Assembly (NCBI GenBank): GCA_963922205.1
Contig: CAWUHX010000038.1
Location: 558,001-622,000, forward strand
Direction of reading: 5' to 3'
Source: Romanomermis culicivorax
Taxonomy: Eukaryota; Nematoda; Enoplea; Mermithida; Mermithidae
DNA: 64,000 bases
Part shown: positions 11,139 through 22,672 of the stretch, one piece after another
How the letters are laid out: every line of letters begins with the position of its first letter
How positions within the stretch are numbered: the first letter of the stretch is position 1
Position numbers and translations under genes: made by a program
The notes under the pieces: generated by a model
What the model was told of the DNA's origin: nothing
Databases searched by the model: none
The model's input: only the letters and a program-made list of their open reading frames with translations

Positions 11139-11220
11139 CGGCTTAGACTCAGGCTTAGGTTTACGCTTGAAGGCTTAGGCTTAGGATTAGGTTTAGGCTT
11201 AGGCCTGGGCTTAGGTTTGG
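11139..11220 (+). repeat. Degenerate TTAGGC-type hexamer array
   Basis: About 80 bases are built from variants of GCTTAG, GGTTTA and GGATTA. At least four exact GGCTTAG units occur, with variants such as GATTAG, GTTTAG and CCTGGG. The register is six bases for most of the stretch. TTAGGC is the telomere repeat of many nematodes, so this may be an interstitial telomere-like tract; a simple repeat of unrelated origin is equally possible at this length. Confidence 0.6.
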
Positions 11221-11341
11221 ACTCGCGGTTTGGAAGGAGTAGACCACAACTTTTCGATCAATTAAATTGAAGGTACGAAATTTTTCCACCAATCAAATTG
11301 ATGACAGATCTCGCTCCCTATGCGTTTTAAAGGGTTTTAAC

Positions 11342-11768
11342 CATACATGCACGTGGAGGGGGGGGGTTGGGAGGAGGGTTTTGACCCCCAGCAGATTTTT
11401 ATTGACCTCCAGCAGATTCTTGCTGATCCCCAGCAGATTTGACTTTTCCAGCAATGATTGAGAAGATGACGAAGGAAAATGAGCAAGAGAGAAGAGAAAG
11501 TCGTCATAAAATGGAAATGATGCTGTAGTTTGACAACTTCTCTGAACAAATCATACTTGATTAAAAAAAAGTAACATGAAAACTTTAAAAAGTGATGTCC
11601 AAGCGAATTATTTCACATATCTGACTAATATGGCTTGAAGAATATGCTGCTTGTAAGTTAAAAGACTTTCTGAGACTTTTCTTTTCATCATCAAGAATTT
11701 AAAAAATTTTTTATTCCACCCCCTATCCTGGCTGACCCCCAGCAGGATTTCTATGCTATTTATGTATG
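11342..11768. mobile_element. CATACATG-ended hAT-type element with 8-bp TSD GTTTTAAC
   Basis: The left end CATACATGCACG and right end ATTTATGTATG are short inverted repeats. The flanking octamer GTTTTAAC is identical at 11334-11341 and 11769-11776. The interior carries repeated words CCCCAGCAGATTTTT, GACCTCCAGCAG and GGCTGACCCCCAGCAG. A second copy of this family is split at 45.07-46.99 kb by a Harbinger element. Confidence 0.83.
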
Positions 11769-11783
11769 GTTTTAACTAACAAC

Positions 11784-12319
11784 CAGTGTTTTTTTATGCC
11801 AAAACATGGTTTTTGGCACAAAAAAATTTGGAATGGCACAAAAAATTTTAAGCGTTTGTGCCAATTGGCACAAATTTTTCTGCTGGTCGAGGCCTAAATT
11901 TCCATGATTTTTAGTCATTTTAAGGGCTGAAAATGCAAAATTTTCCCGGCGCTTCGCAATGATTCAATGGGTTTAATATTGACTACTTTTCTTTGTATCG
12001 AATGCGAAAGGATTCTATCCGAATAATTTATTTGTATTATCGCAACAGACATTGAGATTGTCAATGACATTAGAATAGAAATTGTTAACTTTTTTTAATT
12101 TGTTAATTTAGTTGGATTGAGAACCGAAACTTATATTTTTGGTGATTGCTTCAATTCAAACAAAAAAATTGAAATTTTTGGCACAATTATTCAACCAAAA
12201 TTCTACGCGAAGTGACTTTCTACTTTTATCAGGAGAAAACAAGAGTAAATTACGGATGGCAGTGGCCGCCGCAAATTTTTTTGTGCCAAAAACCATGTTC
12301 TGGCACAAAAAAAACACTG
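11784..12319. mobile_element. CAGTGTTTTT/TTGGCACA element with about 50-bp terminal inverted repeats
   Basis: The left end (CAGTGTTTTTTTATGCCAAA, then ACATGGTTTTTGGCACAAAA) is the near-perfect reverse complement of the right end (GTGCCAAAAACCATG...CACTG). CAG..CTG termini fit the hAT superfamily, but the flanking octamers CTAACAAC and ATTAGGGA differ, so I see no duplication. Related partial copies lie at 3664-6560 and 16310-16512. From 12320 to 13320 I see repeat-like AT-rich sequence with a GC-rich GCGCCCGAAGGGCGC hairpin near 12419 and no supported gene. Confidence 0.78.
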
Positions 12320-13329
12320 ATTAGGGACGCGCTTTATTGTCGAAAGTCAACGAATTTGGAAATCTAATTTGAGTTTATTTTTCCTTTAAAATTTTCGTTA
12401 GGCTTAGGGTACAGCAGCTGCGCCCGAAGGGCGCAGCGCTGTTGAGGCTCTTCTAAATTTTGGCGCTGTTCCCATGCATAATTTCACTTGTTCTTTCTTC
12501 CCTTCATCATGAAAACCTCCAAAAACCGGCGTCAGAGAAATTTCGGCGTGTGGCCACCGCCATCCGTAAAAATTCCGAAAACAACTATTGGACATACAAG
12601 ACATCCTAATTTAATCTTCAATGTATTTGTTAGGAAGGAGGCCGAAGTGTTAAGGAAAACTTCATGACAAAAAGTCTATAAAAACATTTGAATTTTCGCA
12701 GCAATTTTCTTTTCGGCGTAGAAACCGTTTGTTAGATCACTTTTTCTTATCTCGTTGACGTGGTTAGAAAAAAAAGAGCAGGCACGACTTTTATGCAAAT
12801 GAATGCGGTAAAAGTATCTTTAGTTAGTTTTTATCAAACTTCAAAGAAAGAAAATAAATTTATTAAATGCAAAGAAATACAAGAGTAAATATGAATCATA
12901 CAGAAGAGCTCATGGACATGACAAAAGCACGTGCGAATTGGGCTTTAAAAAATGACTCAATTTAGATCGAAAACATGACACATTGTTATAACTCTTGGCA
13001 CAAAACAGTTTTATAGTTTTCAGTACGTTTTTAGAGTGGAAAAATTTTTTGTGCCATTGGCACAAAAATTTTTTTTTTACTAGAGACATACTGAAAACTG
13101 CGGAAAAGTTTTAGGCCAAAAGTTTGATAAAAATTTAACGTATAACGCATTAATTTTTTGTAAAAATCGTGCCCAACCTATTTTTCAGCTAACCATGTCA
13201 GTGAGAAAAGAAAAAACTGTGCAACAAAATAGTTCACGAAATCCCAAAAAGAAATGGAATGCTGAGACAATTTAAATAGCTCTAGAATTGTTCAGGAAGT
13301 TCAAATTGATTCAATTTTCGACTACGAAC

Positions 13330-14143
13330 CAGGCTTCTTTTAGTCATTTTAGGAGCCTGGACTCCTAAAATTTCGAAAATGACTGCTAAAATTTTACTTC
13401 AAGGAGCCAATTTGGCTCCAAAAAATTCAACTGATGTTTAACCGAATTTTAGTTGTTTGCAATAATTATATTATATATCAAGCAACTTTACATGAATGCG
13501 TTTCTATTTTGAAGATCTCTGTAACAAAAAACGATTTACTACTATTTTTAACTGTTTTTTCCGAGATAATTTTGTGTTTTTCAATGCAACAAACGCTGGC
13601 GTTAAGCGTGGGTTTTCTCTGGTGAACAGATTAAAGACGAAAACTCGGTCGCAAACAACAGTAAGGCCTTACTCGATCAAGAAATCAAATAGCAAAATTA
13701 GATTTTTCATCGATCATCAAATCAGGCTGAACATTTGGACGTCTTGGTGTGTTTGCAGAAATGCCACAGCAATTGTAATAATTTTGATTTCGGAAGCGCT
13801 TACAAAATAAGGGCTAAAGAAACGCGATATAAAACTGGTGATTTTGCTGAGGAACGTAATGAATGAACGTGTCGTGTTTTGACTGAAAATAAACTTTTTT
13901 GATGAGTTCCGTTTTAAAAGCAAATTCAAAAAATTTGCCCTATCTGTGATACAAGTGAATTTGGATTAAATACAATCAAACTATACGAATTATATAATGC
14001 ATTAATTTTTATCAAAAGTATGCATTAATTTTTATCAAAAGTGTGCATTGATTATTTATGGCCCTTAAAAATGTCTGTTTGGCTCCTGAAAATTTAGGTC
14101 TAGGTGCCATTTGGCCTGTAAATTTTTGACGAAAAAAAGCCTG
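13330..14143. mobile_element. 814-bp hAT-type element with 8-bp TSD CTACGAAC
   Basis: Starts CAGGCTTCTTTTAGTC and ends GACGAAAAAAAGCCTG. Identical flanks CTACGAAC sit at 13322-13329 and 14144-14151. Sub-terminal AGGAGCC and GGCTCCTGAAAA words are inverted between the ends. Overlapping short frames inside (13434-13929, both strands) resemble no transposase that I recognise. Confidence 0.87.
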
Positions 14144-14166
14144 CTACGAACGAATATCTATGTTAT

Positions 14167-15426
14167 CATACCTGTACTTGGGGGGGTTGGGGGGGACCCC
14201 CCCCAACTCGGCCAACCCTATACCCAAAATCATTCCCCCCAACCCCCCCCCCAGTTTGGAAAAAATTAAAAAAATTTTCAAAAAAGTGTATGTTTTTTGG
14301 CCTTTTTTGGGAAAAATTTCGACTTTTTCCTACCCCCCCCCCCCCCCAACTGGTCGGAGGTCTTACAGGCAGGGTTGGCAAGACCTGGGTTTTTGGGTTT
14401 TTCTGGGTGCATTTTTTTGACAAAATTTGGGTTTTTGGGCTTTTCTTAATTCTTTTAAATTTTCAGATAGTATTGTTTTCAGAAAAAGAATTTAGTTTCT
14501 AGTTTTTTTTAAATTTTAAACTTTTTTTATATTTTAAATTTTTTTTGTTTCCTAAAATTTTTTGTTTTCGTTTTATTTTTTTCATTAAAAAATTTTTTTT
14601 TAATTTTTTTTATTTTTTCAAAATTAAAAAAAATTTTTCATAGGAAACACGAATGGGAAAAACACGGTTCCTGCGCTACGGAAGTCAAATCTTTACCCGA
14701 TGAATCGGCCTATTTTAATCGTGGATTGAAAATACACGATTCCTATAATTAGATAAGGTAAAAAATGACGTCATCAATTTTTTTGATAAGAAAATTTGTT
14801 TATTCTTCAAAGTTTCAAAGTTAATTTTAAAAAATCAATATTTTGCATTATTTTCGGTATTTATCACTTAAATTGACTTCATACATTCCAAGCTGCGAAA
14901 TCATTTGTCGACGGAAACAGTGCGCAAACTGGTATTCGTTAAGACAAACTTTGGGCTGCTAGAAAGTTCCCGTGACTGTGAATCTGATGAAGTGAGCGAA
15001 GCCGAAGCGTGAAATTTGATTTCCGTAATTTTCAATTTTTTAAAGTGACATTTCAATTTTTAGTGTTTAGATCATGCAATAAAAAATTCAATATACAGCC
15101 AATCGTTTTAATGAGCCAAATCGATAAAATCGTTGTGCAATGTGCAGTCGCGTGACTCGTGTAAATATGTTACAACCAAATGTATAGTCAGTCTTGAACA
15201 CTGTTCAGCAATTTAATACACTTTATACATTAAAAATAACATTCTCATATATATTTTAAGTAAAATGATCATTCATTAGTACAAAACTGGAACAAAAACC
15301 CTAGAAAAACCCACCAAAAACCCAGAAAAACCCACCAAAAACCCAGAAAAACCCACCAAAAAACCCAAAAACCCAAAAATGAAGATTTCAAAAACTGGGT
15401 TTTTGCCAACCCTGCTTACAGGTATG
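14167..15426. mobile_element. CATACCTGTA MITE (outer) with 8-bp TSD TATGTTAT, split by a nested hAT element
   Basis: Starts CATACCTGTACTTGG and ends TTACAGGTATG. The flanking octamer TATGTTAT is identical at 14159-14166 and 15427-15434. Without the nested insertion it would be about 207 bases, close to the 173-base copy at 5899. G and C runs in the left half make opposite-strand glycine/proline-rich frames that are not genes. Confidence 0.9.
14370..15414. mobile_element. CAGGGTTGGCAA hAT-type element nested in the outer MITE, 8-bp TSD CTTACAGG
   Basis: Termini are CAGGGTTGGCAAGACC and GCCAACCCTG. The octamer CTTACAGG, which is part of the outer element's terminal repeat, is duplicated exactly at 14362-14369 and 15415-15422. 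The left end carries CCTGGGTTTTTGGG and the right end a ladder of AAAACCCA(GAAAA/CCAAA) units. CAGGGTTGGCAA is a common hAT terminus. No transposase frame is seen in the 1,045 bases. Confidence 0.9.
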
Positions 15427-15530
15427 TATGTTATGTATATTTAACAACCATGTAAAGACTAGAGAAAATAAAGTAGAAAATCGTGTTAATTTTCGATCGA
15501 AACATTGTACACCAACGATATCGACTTTTC

Positions 15531-15553
15531 TGAATGAATGAATGAATGAATGA
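15531..15553 (+). repeat. (GAAT)n microsatellite
   Basis: About five consecutive GAAT units precede the LINE fragment on its 3' flank side. They could be part of a LINE-type tail or an independent simple repeat. Confidence 0.7.
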
Positions 15554-15769
15554 AGAAGATTTATTACCTGTCAGGCGAAATATAACACAAGAAGAAAAAA
15601 AAACGCGAGAACAAACAATTAAAATGAAATTAGAAAACGAAGAAAAGTTTCGAAAACTCAATCCACGGCTACTTCAAACCGACAAATACAATATAGCAGC
15701 GAAAATATGTGCTACAGTAAACAAGTTAATGATGGTAATAGGAAGCGCAGGTTACATATTTGTAACAGG

Positions 15770-16141
15770 CTAACGCGCTCCCCCGAGATAATCAGAAAAA
15801 TCAATCTTAGAGATTTTTGTTTTGAATGTGTGTAAATTGGAAGAACTAAGAACTTCAGCTGAAAGTTCATTCCAAATATTAATGTACCTGTTGGAAAAAT
15901 CATATAATCTAATATTTGTTTTAGCTTTACCTGTTTTGAGTTTGTAGTCATTTTTACGACGGGTGGACTCGAAATTACTGCTAATAAAGAAGTCCGATTT
16001 TTGCAGACAGGATTGGCCTTTAATAATTTGAAACATCATGCATAAGGCGGCACGTAGTCGGCGTATTTCTAAGCTATCAAGGCATAGCTTAGTTAAACGC
16101 TCATCATATGAGAGGATAGACCCAAAACCTATTCGAATCAA
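15770..16141 (-). pseudogene. LINE reverse transcriptase C-terminal fragment
   Basis: A 123-residue open frame on the minus strand reads SYDERLTKLCLDSLEIRRLR, then ALCMMFQIIKG, FFISSN, TRRKNDYKL, FSNRYINIWNEL and NLHTFKTKISK. This is the canonical 'Y..RL..L.L.sLe.RR.r.dl...yki..g' and 'FS.R....WN.LP..v..a.....Fk..Ld' tail of CR1/Jockey-group LINEs. It contains no palm motifs and is 5'-truncated. It is less decayed than the 3785-5590 copy and from a different family. Confidence 0.88.
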
Positions 16142-16309
16142 TCAAACACAAAAAAAATTTCAGTTTTAAATCCGAATCTGACTGAATGAAGAGAGAATAT
16201 TCAGAATTTCTTTTCACTCATCAGTCTTGACAGCCTATAAAGTTTGCTGCAACGACACTAATACACTAATCGAAGAGAAATCGTTTGCGTTCGGGTCAAA
16301 TATACGAAT

Positions 16310-16512
16310 GGAAAATACTATATTCATTGATTCGGCGCAAAGCGCCGAAAAAATTTTGCATTTTCAGCCCCTAAAACGTCTAAAAATCAAGGAAATTTAA
16401 TGTTTGACCAGCCAAAAAATTTGTGCCCATTGGCACAAACGCTCAAAATTTTTTTTGCCATTCCAAATTTTTTTGTGCCAAAAACCATGTTTTGGCACAA
16501 AAAGAAACACTG
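16310..16512 (-). mobile_element. Partial copy of the CAGTG/TTGGCACA element
   Basis: The reverse complement of this stretch matches 11784-11985, including the terminus (CACTG at 16508-16512), the TTGGCACAAA blocks and the CGGCGCAAAGCGCCG hairpin at 16333-16350. The other end is not found; the LINE fragment lies beyond. Confidence 0.7.
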
Positions 16513-16542
16513 CTGGTCGTCCGCGTCCCTCCTAATGCTTAA

Positions 16543-16788
16543 GGGTCATTTATACTTGCATTTTTCGGCGGAACGGAACGGAACCGATCGCAAAACAGCT
16601 TGATTGAAACGTTCAGCCGGAAAATCAACTTTCGATCGGAAAGGATAACTGCAATTTTCTAGAAAATGGCCGATGATAACCTCCAACCGAACCGAACGGA
16701 ACGAAAATTTCCCTCTCGTTCAGTAAGGTTGTGTCGATTGCGTTCTGTTCCGTTGCGTTCCGCCGAAAAAGGCAAGTATAAATGACCC
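16543..16788. mobile_element. 246-bp MITE with long terminal inverted repeats (GGGTCATTTATACTTGC)
   Basis: Left end GGGTCATTTATACTTGC, continuing TTTTTCGGCGGAACGGAAC, is the reverse complement of the right end (GTTCCGCCGAAAAAGGCAAG, TATAAATGACCC). Flanks are TTAA on the left and TTAG on the right. A TTAA target would suit piggyBac-like elements and a TA target would suit Tc1/mariner or others; this copy does not decide. Short CGGAACGG/GGAACGGAAC words repeat inside. Confidence 0.82.
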
Positions 16789-16789
16789 T

Positions 16790-19700
16790 TAGTCTCGATT
16801 TGATACTAATATACAGTATATATCGATCACGTTCTCGTCAATTGTGTCCCAGAGTGTACTTGCGTGTCATGTAGTAAAACATAAATCAGAAAATTTGCAA
16901 CGTTTGAACATCATTTATCACACAGACGTCGTCTGTGCAGTCTCACTGTCATCCTGCACTATCAATTGTCGAGTCTCAAGAATGCACTGCAGTGCTTTTC
17001 AAGCTCTGTGTACGTAACGTATTCTGTAACTATTGTCAAGTGGTTAATGGGGGTCGTTGACGTTTAGGTCTTGAGACTTTTGAGCGTAATGATAACTTGC
17101 ACTTATGAGTACTGTAATTCAAGATTTGCTTAACTGTTTACTCTAACCTAATCTCTTTCAGGATTACGATAGAAGAGAGAAGACGCTATGAAGACGACGG
17201 TTGCTGACGTCACGACGTAATGCCAGCAGGTAAGGGTAATAAAATGTGTTAAACCCAGTAGTCACTATCGACCATTTAATATATTTGGTAAAATATGTAG
17301 AATAATAATACAATATAAATATAAATACTATAAATGAATATGCAAATTAGGACGACCCAAACGTTAGGACAAATGCTCACACACTTGTGGAGCTGATGGA
17401 CGAATCGGAGAAGTGGGATGAGCTGATTGACTGACTGATGAATGAATGAACAACTGAACTGACAACAACTACTGACGAAACTGTGTTGAGCTGATCTTTT
17501 TATACTCTCTTGATTGAGCACGTGAATTGAAGAAGTTTTGTATGATTTCTTGTAGTTTGGTTGGACTTTGTACCCCAATTCTCGGAATTGGAGCTAATTC
17601 CTGGAATTCTAATTCTAATTCTGAGAAAAAATAAGATCAGGTTATTTCCAGTTATATATAATTGGTGAAAAAATTAACTTCCAGAGAAAGTGTAGGCGAA
17701 AGATAGATGATTTGATGATGTAGAAACAAAAAAAGAAAGTTGGAAATAATCAGTACAAAAAATGATTAGGCTTATAAACTACAGTAGGAAGGTCAAAAAA
17801 ACTACAGTAAGAATTCAGTGTTTGACACTATTGAGTAGATAAAAAATACTACTGCATGCTAGATGGCATATTACGTAAATTATGTTTGTGCTGAGGTCGT
17901 GATCATCCACTCGAAAGGGAGATACTATAAAGAAGGGCGACATCCTTATTTCTGATCTACTCCAAACATAAACAACCCCTGCAGGACTGTCGAATTGACA
18001 TATTTCAAATCTGGGTGGTGTATTCGCCCATTTTTATTCACTAAATTTGGTGTTACGACATATTAATTGCATATTTAGTAAAAGAATTATAGACATTGTC
18101 AATTCTTCTGGATCAGAGCAATCTAAGTAACCTACTAATTTTGATTTTTTTTAATTTCGAAGATACTACTCAACCTTAATTCGAAATAATATAATATTGA
18201 TTCATGTTTGAATTCATGCTCAATGTTTCCCACTTCAGAAGACAACTTACAGAAATTTCATGAGAGTGATTTTCTTTTTCAAGCATGTGCTATACAGTAC
18301 AGGCAAGGTTGCAGCTAAACTTTCATCCAAAATTATGGGAAGCTCGTCGAGTCTATTGAATGAATTTTTCCTTCATGACGAACATTCTTTGATGATCACT
18401 CTTTTAAGTGATTTAAAGGGTATAGAAAATGGAAGCTAATATATAAGCAACTGGTACGATTAATTTAGGCTCAACAGTTCTCAAGATTCAGGGGATGTCA
18501 TTGTTTATCTTTACATGTTTTTTTCAAATTTGCAGAAACTCCGTTGATTTTAAGGCCCGGATTTGTATACTTATATTGCTCGTTTCAGAGTACCCCACAT
18601 CTTTGATACAGTGCAGTTTATTGAAGGATTATAATTAATTTTTCTTAAATGATGGCACCCCCTATGTATTTGTATGACGCCAACATGTCACTAACAATCA
18701 ATTGAAAGTCGTTGAAGTTGAGAAGTGGTCTCCTACAGTTCCTATTGCAGTAAATTTTAGATCAGAATTGAACCGAATACATCCCTCAAGTTTGTCTGTT
18801 GAAAAAATATCAATGACAAAAAATGAAAAGAACGTATCCAGCACAGTGTTGGTGTACAGCATTCTTTTTGAAATGATCAGAGCAGGGTTGGAACCAAAAT
18901 TTTGTTCAAAATTATGGAAGACTCCTTAAGTCTATTCAATAAGTTTTTCCTCCAGGATACGGACTCCTTGATGATCGCTTTTTCTATTCTAACCATTTCA
19001 AAAGTTTTGAAATTGATTTCATAATCTCTAGTAAGGTTCTGTTTTCCCAAACTGTGACCACTGCCTCGATCATATCTATTTCTAAATGAATGGAGTGTGT
19101 TAGTGGACCAGGTAATAGGAAGCTATTGCCAGATCATGAGCCGATCTTTCATGACATATTAACTTGACTAACTATTTTTTACTTTTCATTAAGATAAATA
19201 TCAATTAATTGTGTCAGCAAATACAGCGAATCCCTAAACGTAAGGGAAACAAAAATGTGTTACATCAAATTTATTTGTGTCGATTCTTGTATGTATGCAT
19301 GACAGCCTGACTAAAAAGAAATTACCAACCGGAAAAAGAAAATGTTTTAGTTTTCAGTGAACAATTTGCTGCCTATGTTAGCTGTGCAATGCTTTTGGTA
19401 ATTACAGTATTTCCATCTTCAAATTTTTGTAGATAAAAAACACTAAGAACTCATTTCCTTTCAAATAAGCTGTCTAACAAAAATTTTTCCAAGATTTGCT
19501 GTATGAGTAGAAAAAAAACGTCAGTGCTGATTTAGATTAGTGATTTGCTCATAAGATTCTTTTCATATGTTCCACGTCTTCAAGCCTTGAAGATGTATCA
19601 TGTTCCTAAATGTATATGACAAACATAAAATGACATGCAAATACAGGTATCAAACTGCTATTCACACAGCGGGCTTTATGATTTTTCTTTTTCAGGTGAA

Positions 19701-22620
19701 TGACATAGACTTTAAGAGGTTTGATTAGGCGAGGGCTTGTATCATCCTTTTAGATCAGTGACTCAATGGAATTGAACAAAACTTATCCAGTAGATGAAAA
19801 TGCAATTAAAATCATAAATCACTTTTCTACAATATGTCTGAAAAATTGTGGCGTTTTTAATGTATTTTCCGGTTCCAGTATTGATATAATGAACCTACTC
19901 CATAAAAACACAAAAACGCGGAAAAATTTACTTTCGAGCAATTTTCAGGATTTCTTTCTTTGGATCTATATAGCTCCTCAAGGGGTATTCGAATCGGGAT
20001 GCTGCTTTCACATCTGCTATAGGAATGTGTGAACAGTAGAATAAAAAGATAAAATTTTGCGGCATGGCGGGTGAAGGTGCTCAGGAGTGCCTCTAAGCAG
20101 GATTTTTCTTCATTTCTGCACTAATTTTTGACTGTTCAAACTTTCTTGCAGAGTGTAAAATGCTTGCTTGTGAAACAATTAATACATCAAACTATAGTCT
20201 GTTAGTTATTTGATAATTCTTCCTACATTTCTTTCTAATTCTTTATAGGTAATAAATATATCTCAAGGGGTTGACAAGGGCCACCTGGGAAATACAATGA
20301 CTTCTATGAAATTTTCATAAGCAAGCCTTCTTCAGAGCAGTGCAGCTCCCAAAACGGTATAAAAATTTTGATGAAAATTTAACCAATGCAGTAAAAATGC
20401 ATAAGCTACAATATAAGAAAATAAAATTTTGCGGCTTCCGATGGGAAGATGCTCGGGAGTGCCCATAGACAATTTTTTTTTCAATTTTGACGGCTCATTT
20501 TTGACACTTTAAACTTTATTAAAAAGTGTAACATGCAATTATTTACTGAAAATGTTGCGTCAGAAGAGAGCTTATTTTCTCATCTGTAAAATGAATATTC
20601 ATTCATCAAATAAGATCAATCTGATCTTGAAATATCGCTTGGCTAGCATGACCACTGAGAAATGCAAAAAAATCATCAATTTTCAAACTTTGGAATACTG
20701 TAGCGGCGCGAATTTTCGTTTGTTACGAATGGTACCATGGAACTCAGCGTACGAAACTAACCATAATATATGATTTTGAGATATGATTAATTTTCAACTT
20801 ATCATAGGCCTAAGGTAAAAAAGGTAGAATGTCTCAGAAATCGTGTCTTAAAGCCTGGCAATGGCCCAAAGTCGGCTTTGTTGTACCAATTCTGTGACTT
20901 CAATTTTCAAGGCAAAGATGTTCACAAGTTTTGAATTAGATTTGGCCTAGAAAAGTAACCCAAATTGTTATATGTTTGGTTTCCTAATGTGAATTAGAGA
21001 CCAAACCTAAACTGGGATTAATTAGGAATTTTCTTACTTATTTTTTAACCACGAGCTCCCTTGCCTACAGTATTTGAAACAATAATTGCAAAAGAGAAAA
21101 TGAGTAAAAAACATGCGACCAACCACCCAATTTGTTGGGCTACAGTAATCTGATGGAAATACACGCATTTAGTTATTTTATACGTGGACCTACCAGTCAT
21201 CTTGGTTGTAAAATGAAACTTCATAAAACTGCATGAAAACTGGCAGAATGAAATTGAAACTACAACACAGCAATAAACGTTGCGACCAAGTCATTAGTCA
21301 GAGGGCTTGGTTTGTTTTCAAAATTTCTCGATATTTCTACTCATTTTCGTTTGTCCTCAGATTCAACTAATGTTGGTTTAAAAGCATTATTACTTTTTTA
21401 TCATTTTTGTGAGCTTCCCTGACTTCTTGTCATTTGCTACATTCGTTTCTTGCCTTTCACATGTGCCTTTTGTAAGCACTTTTTTCGTTTCTCCACTTCT
21501 TGTAGAACTGTTATACACAATATAATGAGTTCATTAATAGATGTTCCACATCCCATCTCAGCTTCTGTCACTTTGAGCTGCTTGAAGAATAATTTCAATA
21601 CCAAAGTGTACCAGAGCTAAGGGGCTGTGCTCGGACCTTCGATTTCCAAATACACGACTGACAGTGGCCCTCATATGCTAGTGTCATCTAGTATAACAGT
21701 ATGGCTGGAGTGACATTTCAAGCTAAATGTTACTGATGGGGCATTATGAGTTTCATTGATTGTAGACCGATTCGTGAGAATTTTCTATAACCCATATAAA
21801 TAAATTGGCTCTTTTCCAACAATGACTCTATCTTATCTACTCATCTGCACGGAATCTGATGCTGGGGGACTTTAGTGTCGTGGTACAAATGAAGTGATCA
21901 GTCAGACTGCAGTATCACTGATAAGACATGATCAATTTCACTGATTTTGGTTTGACTTCATGAGAGACAGAATATAGTCTCTCCCTCATTGGCACCCCCT
22001 GAAGCAATCTAATGCCTAAAGTAATCTAACACAAGGGACAGGGTAGTGTACTGTGAAACTGTTAATTTGTGTTATTTTTGAAAGTGACCTAGGAAAAGAA
22101 ACTGGACCTCACACATATGGACCATCCTTGTAAGATTTTCATCAGTTAATTAGCTTGCCGAATGAAGGTGCTCTGGTAAATTCTGCATTAGAGAAATTTA
22201 GAAAACTCGAAGGTTTTCGAAGTCAAATTAGGTACCAACTCAAATTGAGAAACCGAAGATTTTGCAATTTAGGCTGACTTTCTTGGATATTTACATACTT
22301 CATTTGTGCCTAAACCTTTGCCTCAAAATTGGTCTTCCATAGGAATTCCAGTGCTGAACTCTACACTCCCGTTCTAGCTTTTAAACTGGTCTTTGATTAT
22401 ACGAGGAGAAATTCTGTATACTATTGCCTACTGTGTTACCAAAATGGGCTCTTAAACTGCTTACATAATGAATTTTCTATCTTCAGTTTATTCCGAAATT
22501 TGAATATTTTTGAAACTGTATTTTAAATTTTTAGAAAATTCTAATCGTAAGTCAGTATAAAAATATTTATACTATAGGAGTCGTTTCATGCTCACATAAC
22601 TGCCGCGTCTTTTCTGTGGA
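16790..22620. other. Region without a supported coding gene (possible 5' untranslated exon at 17161-17229)
   Basis: No open frame here resembles a protein I know, and short AT-rich frames are at chance density. One segment, 17161-17229, is bounded by TCTCTTTCAG and GTAAGG, looks like a spliced exon and is stopped in all three + frames. It could be an untranslated leader exon of the downstream gene. The rest includes repeats of the type TTTTAGATCAG..TGGAATTGAAC (near 18.76 and 19.75 kb) and TAAAATTTTGCGGC (near 20.05 and 20.42 kb). Confidence 0.4.
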
Positions 22621-22623
22621 ACT

Positions 22624-22672
22624 ATGCTACCCATCATTTTAGGTTTTCGCCTGCTTCTGCTATTTTTACGTG
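22624..22672 (+). CDS. M13 exon 1: start codon and signal-like peptide
   Basis: Reads MLPIILGFRLLLLFLR plus one base, ending at GTAAGT. The single leftover G joins AA of exon 2 to make Glu17, so the phase fits exactly. A very short hydrophobic core with arginines at 9 and 16 precedes ADA, a plausible signal-peptidase site (A-D-A at 18-20). No cytoplasmic domain comes before it, which suggests secretion rather than a type II membrane form. An upstream ATG at 22589 opens only a three-codon frame. Confidence 0.75.

Noticed and set aside
14160..14502. Glycine/proline-rich frames on both strands
   Set aside because: They arise from G and C runs in the MITE at 14167 and the GGGTTTTT ladder of the nested element; there is no protein family signal.
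17276..17578. 100-codon minus frame with a hydrophobic end
   Set aside because: Isoleucine/tyrosine runs come from TATAAATA simple sequence. There are no splice context and no recognisable domain.
18702..20032. Frames at 18702-18929 and 19766-20032 as peptidase upstream exons
   Set aside because: Their translations resemble nothing in the M13 family, and exon 1 at 22624 already supplies a start in correct phase with exon 2.
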